DNA from: Candidatus Microgenomatus auricola
GTDB taxonomy: Bacteria > Patescibacteriota > Patescibacteriia > UBA9570 > XYC2-FULL-38-9
DNA: 5,845 bases
Direction of reading: 5' to 3'
Assembly: GCA_005239655.1 (NCBI GenBank)
Contig: SBBP01000019.1
Coordinates: forward strand, 1-5,845
Position numbers and translations under genes: made by a program. Of the stretch, positions 1 through 5,845 are shown one piece after another (position 1 is the first letter of the stretch; every line of letters starts with the position of its first letter). Under the pieces are notes generated by a model. That model made no database searches. It worked only from the letters and a program-made list of their open reading frames with translations, and was not told where the DNA came from.

Positions 1-456
1 ATCCAGTCGTACGAACACATGATAAAAAATTATTTTCCGCGAAATAGTGCGACATTCAGCATTTTACCGGCACGCATGAACTACGCCGGACCCCGCGACG
101 CGATTTGGCACGCGATTATCCGCAAAAACTTTGGATGCACACATTTTGTTGTTGGTCGTGATCACGCTGGCGTTGGAGATTACTATGGAACCTATGCGGC
201 ACAGGAAGTGTTCGACACCATTCCCGATCTCGGTATTCAGATTTTGAAGTTTGAGCATTCGTTCATGTGCAAGGCATGCGATTGCGTGGCGACGAGTAAG
301 ACCTGTGGTCACGCTGACGATGTCCGTGTCCCACCGTCGGGTACGAAAATTCGAAAATTGATCACTGAGGGAAAACCGGTTCCCGCAGACATCATGCGCC
401 CAGATATCGTTCAGATGCTGCTTGCGGCAGAATCACCATTTGTGACCGAGGAGTAA
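1..456 (+). CDS. sat: Sulfate adenylyltransferase (ATP sulfurylase), C-terminal part; 5' end outside window
   Basis: ATP sulfurylase makes adenosine 5'-phosphosulfate (APS) and pyrophosphate from ATP and sulfate in the cytoplasm. The frame is open from base 1, so the ATG at 19 is internal and not a start. About 151 residues remain of a protein usually near 380-400. Visible family landmarks are MNYAGPRDAIWHAIIRKN (bases 76-129), the nucleotide-binding GRDHAGVG block (154-177), a Cys/His cluster CKACDC...TCGH (about 268-315) matching the zinc-binding site of many bacterial and archaeal Sat proteins, and the C-terminal SGTKIR motif (337-354). This is the monomeric/homo-oligomeric Sat type, not the CysD/CysN heterodimer. 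No APS-kinase domain is fused at the C terminus; that activity is encoded separately by cysC at 2898. The gene ends in TAA two bases before the next gene, which suggests one transcript. The family call is very secure. The missing N-terminal part cannot be judged. Confidence 0.96.
   Translation: MQSYEHMIKNYFPRNSATFSILPARMNYAGPRDAIWHAIIRKNFGCTHFVVGRDHAGVGDYYGTYAAQEVFDTIPDLGIQILKFEHSFMCKACDCVATSKTCGHADDVRVPPSGTKIRKLITEGKPVPADIMRPDIVQMLLAAESPFVTEE
448..453 (+). promoter_or_regulatory. Shine-Dalgarno GAGGAG for the DHH gene
   Basis: GAGGAG lies inside the last sat codons. It is 5 nt before GTG 459 and 11 nt before ATG 465, so it does not decide cleanly between the two starts. It is the clearest Shine-Dalgarno-like site in the window; the other genes have weak or no such motif. 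Confidence 0.55.
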
Positions 457-458
457 GA

Positions 459-1475
459 GTGTTTATGCTGCCGGATTTTCAAACAACGATCCGTGAACAG
501 CATCCCGAGAAAGTTTTACTGTTGCACCATTGGGATACCGATGGCCTCGCGTCTGCGGCGATTCTTCTCGACGAGTTTGCCAGGCTCAGTCCGCAGACCG
601 AAGCGGTGTTGATGCATCCAACGATCAACAACTACTTTTTGACCACGAGTGAATTTGACTCTATCAGTCGACTCAAGCCCAGCTGTATTGTCTGTGTGGA
701 TATCAACTTCCCATTGGATGTGATTGAGCGGCTCGAGCGAATCACCACTACATTTGTTTTTGACCACCACAGCCAGACGGCCGAGATCCACAGGCCTGGA
801 CTGCAGAGTACGAAATACCCGGGTTGTTCAATGCTGCTCAACGACTACGTGATGAAACCGTTGTCGTTGGTGAGCGTGCTTGGCATGGTCGGAGACATGG
901 AAGACCGTATCAAGAGTCGGCCTGATTTTTACCCACAGGTTGAAGAAATGATGAAAGAGCACGGACTGACGTTTGATCAGATCCAGCGCATCACGAAACG
1001 CATTGATACCATGTATATGGTTGGTGATGACAAGGGCTTGGAGTATGCCATCATGCTCCTGCGCAAAAATCCTCTCGATGCATTGACGGATCCACGGTTG
1101 TCTGCAAATGAACAAGAACTGAAAGACGTAATGGCCAAAACCCTGAGCCAGCCACTGCAAGAGATCAGTTCGTTAATTCTCTATATGCCCATTGTGTCAG
1201 AATATAGTCTGACATCAGAGGTCACACGTGCAAAGTCGCAGCAGTATCCTGATCAGATTATTGTGACTGATCAGCGCAGAGGAGCAGACGCAACACTCTA
1301 TGTCCGCCGTCGTACTGCGCCAATCGACTTGGGCTGCGTTGTGGATTACGCACGCGCAAAGGGGTATAACGCTGGAGGGAAGCCAGAAGTGGCTGGCGTC
1401 GTTCTGCCAGAACACGAACTCGATGCATTTCGAGAAGAAGTTTTTGCACTACTCAAAAAGGCTCTACCGGTATGA
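459..1475 (+). CDS. DHH/DHHA1 family phosphoesterase, candidate pAp phosphatase
   Basis: This is a 338-residue cytoplasmic metal-dependent phosphoesterase of the DHH superfamily (RecJ, NrnA, GdpP and archaeal RecJ-like relatives). The motifs run in the expected order: motif I HHWDTDG (residues 23-29, ligands H24, D26, D28), motif II VDIN (D81), motif III DHH (102-104) and motif IV VGDMED (D146). A C-terminal DHHA1 domain ends in an AGGKPEVAG block (305-313), with Lys where the usual GGH motif has His. Motif I and motif IV look more like archaeal RecJ-like proteins than classic NrnA. No membrane segment, PAS or CBS domain is seen. The start could be GTG 459 or ATG 465; two residues differ. The gene sits 2 nt after sat, and its TGA overlaps the next ATG. 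Known DHH enzymes of this size cleave short oligonucleotides, pAp or cyclic-di-AMP. Beside sat and cysC, pAp hydrolysis is the most economical role, but it is inferred from context. The family is secure; the substrate is not. Confidence 0.9.
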   Translation: MFMLPDFQTTIREQHPEKVLLLHHWDTDGLASAAILLDEFARLSPQTEAVLMHPTINNYFLTTSEFDSISRLKPSCIVCVDINFPLDVIERLERITTTFVFDHHSQTAEIHRPGLQSTKYPGCSMLLNDYVMKPLSLVSVLGMVGDMEDRIKSRPDFYPQVEEMMKEHGLTFDQIQRITKRIDTMYMVGDDKGLEYAIMLLRKNPLDALTDPRLSANEQELKDVMAKTLSQPLQEISSLILYMPIVSEYSLTSEVTRAKSQQYPDQIIVTDQRRGADATLYVRRRTAPIDLGCVVDYARAKGYNAGGKPEVAGVVLPEHELDAFREEVFALLKKALPV

Positions 1476-2866
1476 CACAACCCAAGGTGATTGTCATCGG
1501 TCTCGACTGCGCGACGCCGCAATTGCTTTTTGATCGTTACCGCGCCGACTTGCCACACATTTCACGGATGATGGAACACGGGACGTGGGGGAAAATGCGC
1601 AGCACGGTTCCGCCAATTACGGTGCCTGCATGGATGAGCATGATGACATCGAAAGACCCCGGCGATTTGGGTGTGTACGGATTTCGTTCACGACGCCCTG
1701 GGTCTGATTACGGCGATATGGACATCGCCAACGGCCGCTTATTCGCTGGAAGCAAAAAATTGTGGGACTATTTAGGCGATGCGGGCAAGACAGTGGGGCT
1801 GCTTGGTGTGCCTGCAACCTATCCGCCGTCGCCCGTAAACGGCATAATGGTAACTTGTTTTTTGACACCCGATGCATCCGTTGAGTTTACCTACCCGAGT
1901 TCGCTCAAAAAGGAAATTGTGGAAATGTGCACGCCGGACGACTACATTTTTGATTTTGCCAATCGAACACAGGAACCGCCGGACGCAGTGCTTGAAACGA
2001 TTTATCGCATGACCAATCAGCGTCAAAAAATTATGCGCGATTGGGTCAAAAATAAACAGTGGGATTTTCTGATGATGGTGGAGATGGGTGTGGACCGCAT
2101 TCATCACTATTTGTGGCACTACATAGATCCGCAGCACAAGGACTACGTTCCTGGTAATCCGCATGAGCAGAAGATCAAAGAATACTACCAACACATCGAT
2201 CGCTTTATCGGTGAGTTACAGACGCTCGCGCCAGAAGGAACGATTTTCTACGTCGTTTCTGATCATGGCGCGAAACGCATGGAAGGAATGTTTGTGATCA
2301 ATGAGTGGCTCATCGAAAATGGCTATTTGGTTTTGAACACATGGCCGGAAAAACCGACGACTATTGAAAAATGCGATGTCGATTGGGGTCGCACGAAGGC
2401 GTGGGCATGGGGAGGATTCTACTCGCGTTTGTTTATTAATGTGAAGGGGCGTGAGCCGCAGGGTTGCGTTGAACCTGACGAGGCCGATGCGTTGCTCGAA
2501 GAAATTCGCGGCAAATTACTGGCAGTCAAAGGGCCGGACGGACAACAGTTGAAGCATTTGATTTATCGATCACACGAATTGTATGAAAATCCAAAAGGGG
2601 ACGTGCCGGATTTGCTCATTTTCTGGGGCGATTTGTTTTGGAAAGTGGCAGGCACCGTTGGGTATCATCGCCTCTATATCGATCAGGATGATCGCGGTCT
2701 GGATTACGGTGTGCACGACTGGGATGGCGTTTTTGTGAAGTATGATCCTGTACAAAAAGGGGCCGGAGAGAAAGAAAGCATTACCATTTTTGATGTTATG
2801 CCTTCAATTTTGAATGATTTTGGCGTCACCATTCCAAACGGCCTGCGCGGAACAGTAATTGAATAA
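1472..2866 (+). CDS. Alkaline phosphatase superfamily phosphodiesterase/phosphohydrolase (type I phosphodiesterase/nucleotide pyrophosphatase-like)
   Basis: A 464-residue protein of the AP superfamily, close in pattern to proteins called predicted phosphohydrolase/phosphomutase or type I phosphodiesterase/nucleotide pyrophosphatase. All expected two-metal active-site positions can be placed: D12 in GLDCATP, nucleophile T50 in PPITVPAW, D208 and H212 in [11 protein letters not shown]264-H265 in VVSDHG, and H415 in GVHDWDG. The Thr nucleophile, with no CxPxR formylglycine motif, argues against a classical sulfatase. There is no clear signal peptide: the N terminus [12 protein letters not shown] goes straight into the first beta strand, so it is probably cytoplasmic. 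The start ATG overlaps the DHH stop codon (ATGA), implying translational coupling; only a weak AAGG lies about 10 nt upstream. The substrate is unknown. Its position between sat and cysC suggests a phosphate or phosphosulfate ester linked to sulfate activation or to the downstream lipid/glycan pathway. The superfamily is secure; the specific role is open. Confidence 0.9.
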   Translation: MTQPKVIVIGLDCATPQLLFDRYRADLPHISRMMEHGTWGKMRSTVPPITVPAWMSMMTSKDPGDLGVYGFRSRRPGSDYGDMDIANGRLFAGSKKLWDYLGDAGKTVGLLGVPATYPPSPVNGIMVTCFLTPDASVEFTYPSSLKKEIVEMCTPDDYIFDFANRTQEPPDAVLETIYRMTNQRQKIMRDWVKNKQWDFLMMVEMGVDRIHHYLWHYIDPQHKDYVPGNPHEQKIKEYYQHIDRFIGELQTLAPEGTIFYVVSDHGAKRMEGMFVINEWLIENGYLVLNTWPEKPTTIEKCDVDWGRTKAWAWGGFYSRLFINVKGREPQGCVEPDEADALLEEIRGKLLAVKGPDGQQLKHLIYRSHELYENPKGDVPDLLIFWGDLFWKVAGTVGYHRLYIDQDDRGLDYGVHDWDGVFVKYDPVQKGAGEKESITIFDVMPSILNDFGVTIPNGLRGTVIE

Positions 2867-2887
2867 ATACCCTATTTTGAGTATAGT
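2859..2887 (+). promoter_or_regulatory. Candidate sigma70-type promoter for cysC and downstream genes
   Basis: TTGAAT (2859-2864) and TATAGT (2882-2887) are separated by exactly 17 bp, matching a sigma70-type -35/-10 pair at 4/6 and 5/6 positions. They fall at the only intergenic gap in the window longer than 2 nt. Transcription from it would start near 2893-2896, almost at the cysC ATG, giving a nearly leaderless message. A chance match in AT-rich DNA is possible. Confidence 0.35.
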
Positions 2888-2897
2888 GTTTTTCAGT

Positions 2898-3500
2898 ATG
2901 CAACCCAAAGCAACGAATATTATATGGCATGAGGGAGAAGTGACACGCGCTGAACGCGAAAACCTCCTCAAGCAAAAAGGGGTGATTTTGTGGTTTACTG
3001 GTTTGTCTGGAGCAGGGAAGTCGACCCTCGCAGTTGCGCTCGAAAAAGAGCTGACAGCGGAAGGCAAGCTCTGTTATCGGCTTGATGGCGACAATATTCG
3101 TCATGGCCTCAACAACAATCTTGGGTTTTCACCAGAAGACCGCACAGAAAATATCCGTCGCATCGGAGAAGTCGCAAAACTGTTCGTTGATGCCGGTGTG
3201 ATTGTGATGACGTCGTTCATTTCGCCGTATCGCAAGGATCGTGATCTCGTTCGCGCCCTCGTGCAACCAGGAGAGTTTGTCGAAATCTACATACGCTGTG
3301 CTGTTGAGGAATGCGAAAAGCGTGATCCAAAAGGTCTCTATCAAAAAGCGCGGGCAGGAGAAATACCAGAGTTCACGGGTATCAGTGCGCCCTATGAGGA
3401 GCCGGAACATCCAGAAGTGGTGATTGACACTGCACGTCTCACGGTCGAAGAAGCAGCGCAGCAGTTGCGCACTGCCTTGGGTGAACGTCATGCCCTATGA
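2898..3500 (+). CDS. cysC: Adenylyl-sulfate kinase (APS kinase)
   Basis: APS kinase phosphorylates the 3'-OH of APS with ATP to give PAPS, the sulfuryl donor for sulfotransferases and the substrate of PAPS reductase. The 200-residue protein has the family's normal length. It shows the N-terminal [16 protein letters not shown] block (residues 5-20), the Walker A P-loop GLSGAGKS (35-42), [10 protein letters not shown] (63-72), the [10 protein letters not shown] lid region (108-117, S109 at the site phosphorylated in E. coli CysC) and [11 protein letters not shown] (142-152). I chose ATG 2898. An in-frame TTG at 2859 would add 13 hydrophobic residues that the family does not have, and it overlaps the previous gene. 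ATG 2898 has no Shine-Dalgarno motif; the bases just upstream are TTTTTCAGT. The stop overlaps the next ATG (ATGA), coupling it to the glycosyltransferase. With Sat it completes PAPS synthesis. No reductase gene is adjacent, which points to sulfation rather than assimilation; that is inference. Confidence 0.97.
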   Translation: MQPKATNIIWHEGEVTRAERENLLKQKGVILWFTGLSGAGKSTLAVALEKELTAEGKLCYRLDGDNIRHGLNNNLGFSPEDRTENIRRIGEVAKLFVDAGVIVMTSFISPYRKDRDLVRALVQPGEFVEIYIRCAVEECEKRDPKGLYQKARAGEIPEFTGISAPYEEPEHPEVVIDTARLTVEEAAQQLRTALGERHAL

Positions 3501-5215
3501 AGCGTAAACGCGTTCTCCGTACTGCACTGTGCACAGCACTGATCAGTGCGGCACTTGCGGTTGCATTTGGAAGCATCTACTTTAACGATCGTGCGTGGGG
3601 TGCATGGGGTGATGACTCCGCAGGGTATATTTATTTGGCCGGGCGGATGTTTTCAGGTTTGCCATTGCTGTATCACGATCCACTCGGCGCAATCGGTTTG
3701 GAGGTATTTGGCGACGAACGTCTTGCGCGATGGCTCATCCCAACCCATCATCAGTTTATCGCGCCGGATGGCACTGTTGCATCAAAGTACCCTGTTGGCC
3801 TGTCGCTACTGATGGCACTCGCTGCACGGATGATCAACTCCACAGATGGTTTTTACATCGTGAATCCGTTAGCGGCAACAATCAACATCATTCTGGTCTA
3901 TCTGACTGCAGTCACTGCATTTGCATCCTACCGTTTTCGACACGCCGTTGGCGTATTGGCGGCACTCGCGTTGGGTTTGTCAAATTTGTACTACGATCAT
4001 GCATTGGCTCAGCCCATGCGCGAAATTCCATCGATGACCTTTTTGTTAGTGATGACGCTTGGTGTCATTGGTTTCAGTCGGACGTGCGGACGAAATCGGA
4101 TTCAAGCGCTCTTGTGTTCAGTCGTGACCGGCCTCGCGTTCGGCATGGCGATCACTATTCGTGAAACCAGCATCGTGCTGCTTCCCGCAATCGTCCTCGG
4201 CGTGTGGATGATGGCGAGCGGAAAATCGTGGAAAACACGAATTCGTACTCTTCTGCCATACGTTGCGGCGTTTACCGTGAGCGTCGTGATCGCCCTCATT
4301 CCCACCATTCAGAATTCGGTACGCATCTCAGCGGAAAAAGTCGTGTTCAAACCACGTGACAGCAGCCGTGTGGTTTTGCTGTCGAATATTGGGCATATCA
4401 ATACCTTGAGTCTTGAAAATGTTTTTGACAACCAAGGAAAGTTTCGTCCAGGCACCGGTGCGCTGCCGCACTACTGGAACAGCATTCAACACGCATCACC
4501 AATTCATTTTTTCCTCGTCGCCGTGGTGGTCGGCATCCTGTTTCTGTGGCGTGAATCGCGCGCTCTGACGATTTATTTCCTGCTCTGGGGCATTGGCATC
4601 CTCACGATCTTCTCACTGTGGATTAATCCCTATTCGCGTTACATCTTACCGCTGTTTCCGCCGTTGATGCTGCTTGGTGCCTATGGCGTAGTGCGAATGA
4701 TGAGCGATGGTTTGCCGATACTGTGGAAACGACGTTCAGCAGGAATCGCTGTTGGCGGGCTGTTGCTCGCCGTCGCTGTTCTCTCCTATGAACCGGCAGT
4801 TGTTGAGGCAAAGGAAAATTTTTTCAACGCTGACGCGCATATCTTCAAAGCGATTTCATACGATGATGTGCAGGCGCTCACGGCGCTTGGCCAGATCGCA
4901 GAAACGAATGCAGACAAGCCGATAGTGCTGTTTTCCGGTGATTGGCAGTTTGGAACGAGCGAGACATTTGAAGCGCATACTGGTGTCAAAACCATTCGTT
5001 TTCCGTTTGAGCAGCGGTTCATTTTTGATGCTGCAGAAGTGCAAACCGCCTTTGACGAGGTGCAGAATGCCGGATATGATCTCTTCGTCTGGGTTGATGA
5101 AACGTCGTCGATTGAAGTCATGAACTGGATGGCACAATACCAGTCGAGTGAAGTGTGGGGTCACGATTTCTCTTTTCAACCAGCAGTGCGCGTCTACCAG
5201 ATCCATACACCATAG
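3497..5215 (+). CDS. Polytopic membrane glycosyltransferase, GT-C type (ArnT/PMT-like)
   Basis: A 572-residue integral membrane protein. A basic N terminus (MKRKR) leads into TM1 (about residues 9-29). The first extracytoplasmic loop carries GDDSAGY (38-44), the acidic pair typical of GT-C catalytic loops, and later SKYPVG (97-101), resembling the YPPG element of ArnT/PMT-like enzymes. Several hydrophobic spans follow, roughly 123-144, 149-163, 179-193, 204-240, 251-270, 336-350, 357-375, 379-399 and 415-430. [14 protein letters not shown] (377-390) is another common GT-C pattern. Residues about 431-572 form a hydrophilic C-terminal domain, probably outside the membrane. Such enzymes use polyprenyl-phosphate sugars to glycosylate lipids, polysaccharides or proteins; donor and acceptor cannot be read here. 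The gene starts inside the cysC stop (ATGA) and ends 2 nt before a CDP-alcohol transferase, linking PAPS supply to envelope synthesis. The fold class is likely; the specific function is unknown. Confidence 0.8.
   Translation: MKRKRVLRTALCTALISAALAVAFGSIYFNDRAWGAWGDDSAGYIYLAGRMFSGLPLLYHDPLGAIGLEVFGDERLARWLIPTHHQFIAPDGTVASKYPVGLSLLMALAARMINSTDGFYIVNPLAATINIILVYLTAVTAFASYRFRHAVGVLAALALGLSNLYYDHALAQPMREIPSMTFLLVMTLGVIGFSRTCGRNRIQALLCSVVTGLAFGMAITIRETSIVLLPAIVLGVWMMASGKSWKTRIRTLLPYVAAFTVSVVIALIPTIQNSVRISAEKVVFKPRDSSRVVLLSNIGHINTLSLENVFDNQGKFRPGTGALPHYWNSIQHASPIHFFLVAVVVGILFLWRESRALTIYFLLWGIGILTIFSLWINPYSRYILPLFPPLMLLGAYGVVRMMSDGLPILWKRRSAGIAVGGLLLAVAVLSYEPAVVEAKENFFNADAHIFKAISYDDVQALTALGQIAETNADKPIVLFSGDWQFGTSETFEAHTGVKTIRFPFEQRFIFDAAEVQTAFDEVQNAGYDLFVWVDETSSIEVMNWMAQYQSSEVWGHDFSFQPAVRVYQIHTP
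3527..3549. repeat. Two abutting perfect palindromes in the 5' coding region of the glycosyltransferase
   Basis: CTGTGCACAG (3527-3536) and GCACTGATCAGTGC (3536-3549) are each perfect inverted repeats and share one G. They lie about 30-50 nt after the start codon, within the TM1 codons. They could form alternative hairpins in the mRNA or simply be coincidence; no regulator is identifiable. Confidence 0.3.
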
Positions 5216-5217
5216 CG

Positions 5218-5845
5218 ATGCACGACATTCAACACATTCGGGACGTCAAACCGTTTCAGAAGCCGCAAGATTCGATTTTCTCAAAATTGTTCACGCGGAA
5301 ACTGTCTCGCGTGTTGACATTCCTGCTCGTGAAAGTGGACCCGCATGCGACACCAAATAAAGTGTCTTTTTTGTCGTTTGAGCTTGCGGTACTCGCCTGC
5401 ATTCTTTTTCTCTATGAGGACTATATCTGGCGTGTCATCGGCGTGTTCATTTTGCAGTTGAGTTTTGCATTCGACTGCTCGGATGGTGAACTTTCACGTA
5501 TCAAAAATTTGAGCTCAAAGTTTGGCGCGTGGCTGGACTCGGTGTTTGATCGGTTGAAAGAACTGTGTATGCTGGGCGCCATGACAGTTTCGTGGTACTG
5601 GCACGTCGAACATGAACCCCGGGTGTTGGTTGTGGGGTTTATGGCGATGATTGGATTACAACTGGTGTCTTATTTGCGCGAAGCAAAAAAAAGTTCCTGG
5701 CCATCGAGCCGTACGTCTGAAGTATTCATCACAAAAGATATGTACATCGGCACAGTGGATGTGACCGTGTATGTGGTGAGTTTTGCTGTTCTCGTGCACT
5801 TTGAAATGGTTGCCTTGTGGCTTTTCTTTGCGGTCAGCGTTCCAT
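5218..5845 (+). CDS. CDP-alcohol phosphatidyltransferase family protein, 3' end outside window
   Basis: An open frame runs from ATG 5218 to the window end (209 complete codons, no stop). The diagnostic CDP-alcohol phosphotransferase motif is complete: D86-C-S-D89-G90-x2-S93-R94-x8-G103-x3-D107-x3-D111, with Ser in place of the usual Ala before Arg. Upstream is the common PNKVS element (46-50; family form PNxiT). Hydrophobic spans lie near 50-66, 69-85, 116-128, 135-152 and 178-205, so it is an inner-membrane enzyme. The family transfers a phospho-alcohol group from a CDP-alcohol, such as CDP-diacylglycerol or CDP-inositol, to a second alcohol with loss of CMP. The DGExxR...SxFGxxLDSxxDR pattern recalls the inositol-phosphate/DIPP synthase-like branch as well as phosphatidylglycerophosphate/phosphatidylinositol synthases, so the substrate is open. 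An N-terminal stretch of about 40 residues before the PN element is hydrophilic to amphipathic. The start lies 2 nt after the glycosyltransferase TAG, with no visible Shine-Dalgarno site. Confidence 0.9.
   Translation, partial: MHDIQHIRDVKPFQKPQDSIFSKLFTRKLSRVLTFLLVKVDPHATPNKVSFLSFELAVLACILFLYEDYIWRVIGVFILQLSFAFDCSDGELSRIKNLSSKFGAWLDSVFDRLKELCMLGAMTVSWYWHVEHEPRVLVVGFMAMIGLQLVSYLREAKKSSWPSSRTSEVFITKDMYIGTVDVTVYVVSFAVLVHFEMVALWLFFAVSVP

Noticed and set aside
828..1160. 110-codon minus-strand open frame
   Set aside because: Antisense to the DHH gene; no motif or plausible start context.
1772..2194. 140-codon minus-strand open frame
   Set aside because: Lies wholly inside the AP-superfamily gene, shows no recognisable motif, and is a composition shadow of a strongly supported plus-strand gene.
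1472..2866. Classical arylsulfatase identity for the AP-superfamily gene
   Set aside because: No CxPxR or SxPxR formylglycine motif; the nucleophile position is Thr50 in a phosphodiesterase-type context.
2859..2897. TTG 2859 as the cysC start
   Set aside because: It would add 13 hydrophobic residues absent from the APS kinase family and overlap the preceding gene; homology begins right after ATG 2898.
2867..2897. Possible terminator in the gap before cysC
   Set aside because: It has a short T run but no GC-rich inverted repeat before it, so no intrinsic terminator can be supported.
3129..3491. 120-codon minus-strand open frame
   Set aside because: Antisense to cysC, whose identity is certain; the translation shows no family features.
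3903..3914. 12-bp perfect palindrome TGACTGCAGTCA
   Set aside because: About one such palindrome is expected by chance in a window of this length, and it is deep inside coding sequence.
3730..4164. 144-codon plus-strand open frame in another frame
   Set aside because: Overlaps the membrane glycosyltransferase, whose hydrophobic and motif pattern is coherent; this one is rich in Cys, His and Trp without pattern.
4856..5206. 116-codon and nearby minus-strand frames
   Set aside because: Antisense to the C-terminal domain of the glycosyltransferase; no supporting motif or neighbour on the minus strand.
5148..5360. 70-codon plus-strand open frame bridging two genes
   Set aside because: Out of frame with both the glycosyltransferase end and the CDP-alcohol transferase start; the latter has a complete diagnostic motif and takes precedence.

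Overview
The window is a dense, all-plus-strand gene run from what is most likely a bacterium. Six genes are packed with almost no intergenic DNA: 2-nt gaps at 457-458 and 5216-5217, ATGA stop/start overlaps at 1472-1475 and 3497-3500, and one longer gap of about 31 nt at 2867-2897. TGA ends at least two genes (DHH and cysC), so TGA is not reassigned to an amino acid here. Base composition looks balanced. The compact layout, weak ribosome-binding sites and mixture of families would fit an uncultivated lineage, for example a candidate-phylum bacterium. No feature fixes the taxon, so this is only an impression.

Region 1-456 is the C-terminal part of ATP sulfurylase (sat, cut by the window start). 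Region 459-1475 is a DHH/DHHA1 phosphoesterase, 1472-2866 an alkaline-phosphatase-superfamily phosphodiesterase/phosphohydrolase with a Thr nucleophile, and 2898-3500 APS kinase (cysC). Region 3497-5215 is a polytopic GT-C-type membrane glycosyltransferase, and 5218-5845 is a CDP-alcohol phosphatidyltransferase cut by the window end.

Sat plus CysC make PAPS from sulfate and ATP. No PAPS/APS reductase or sulfite reductase is visible, and the downstream genes are membrane glycan/lipid enzymes. The simplest reading, which is inference, is that this operon supplies activated sulfate for sulfation of a surface glycan, glycolipid or phospholipid head group. The two hydrolases between sat and cysC are the least explained part. 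The DHH protein is a good candidate for the 3'-phosphoadenosine-5'-phosphate (pAp) phosphatase that sulfation needs. The AP-superfamily enzyme has a full set of metal ligands but an unknown substrate.

No RNA gene, mobile element, CRISPR array, tandem repeat or convincing terminator was found. No gene-free stretch exceeds about 31 nt.
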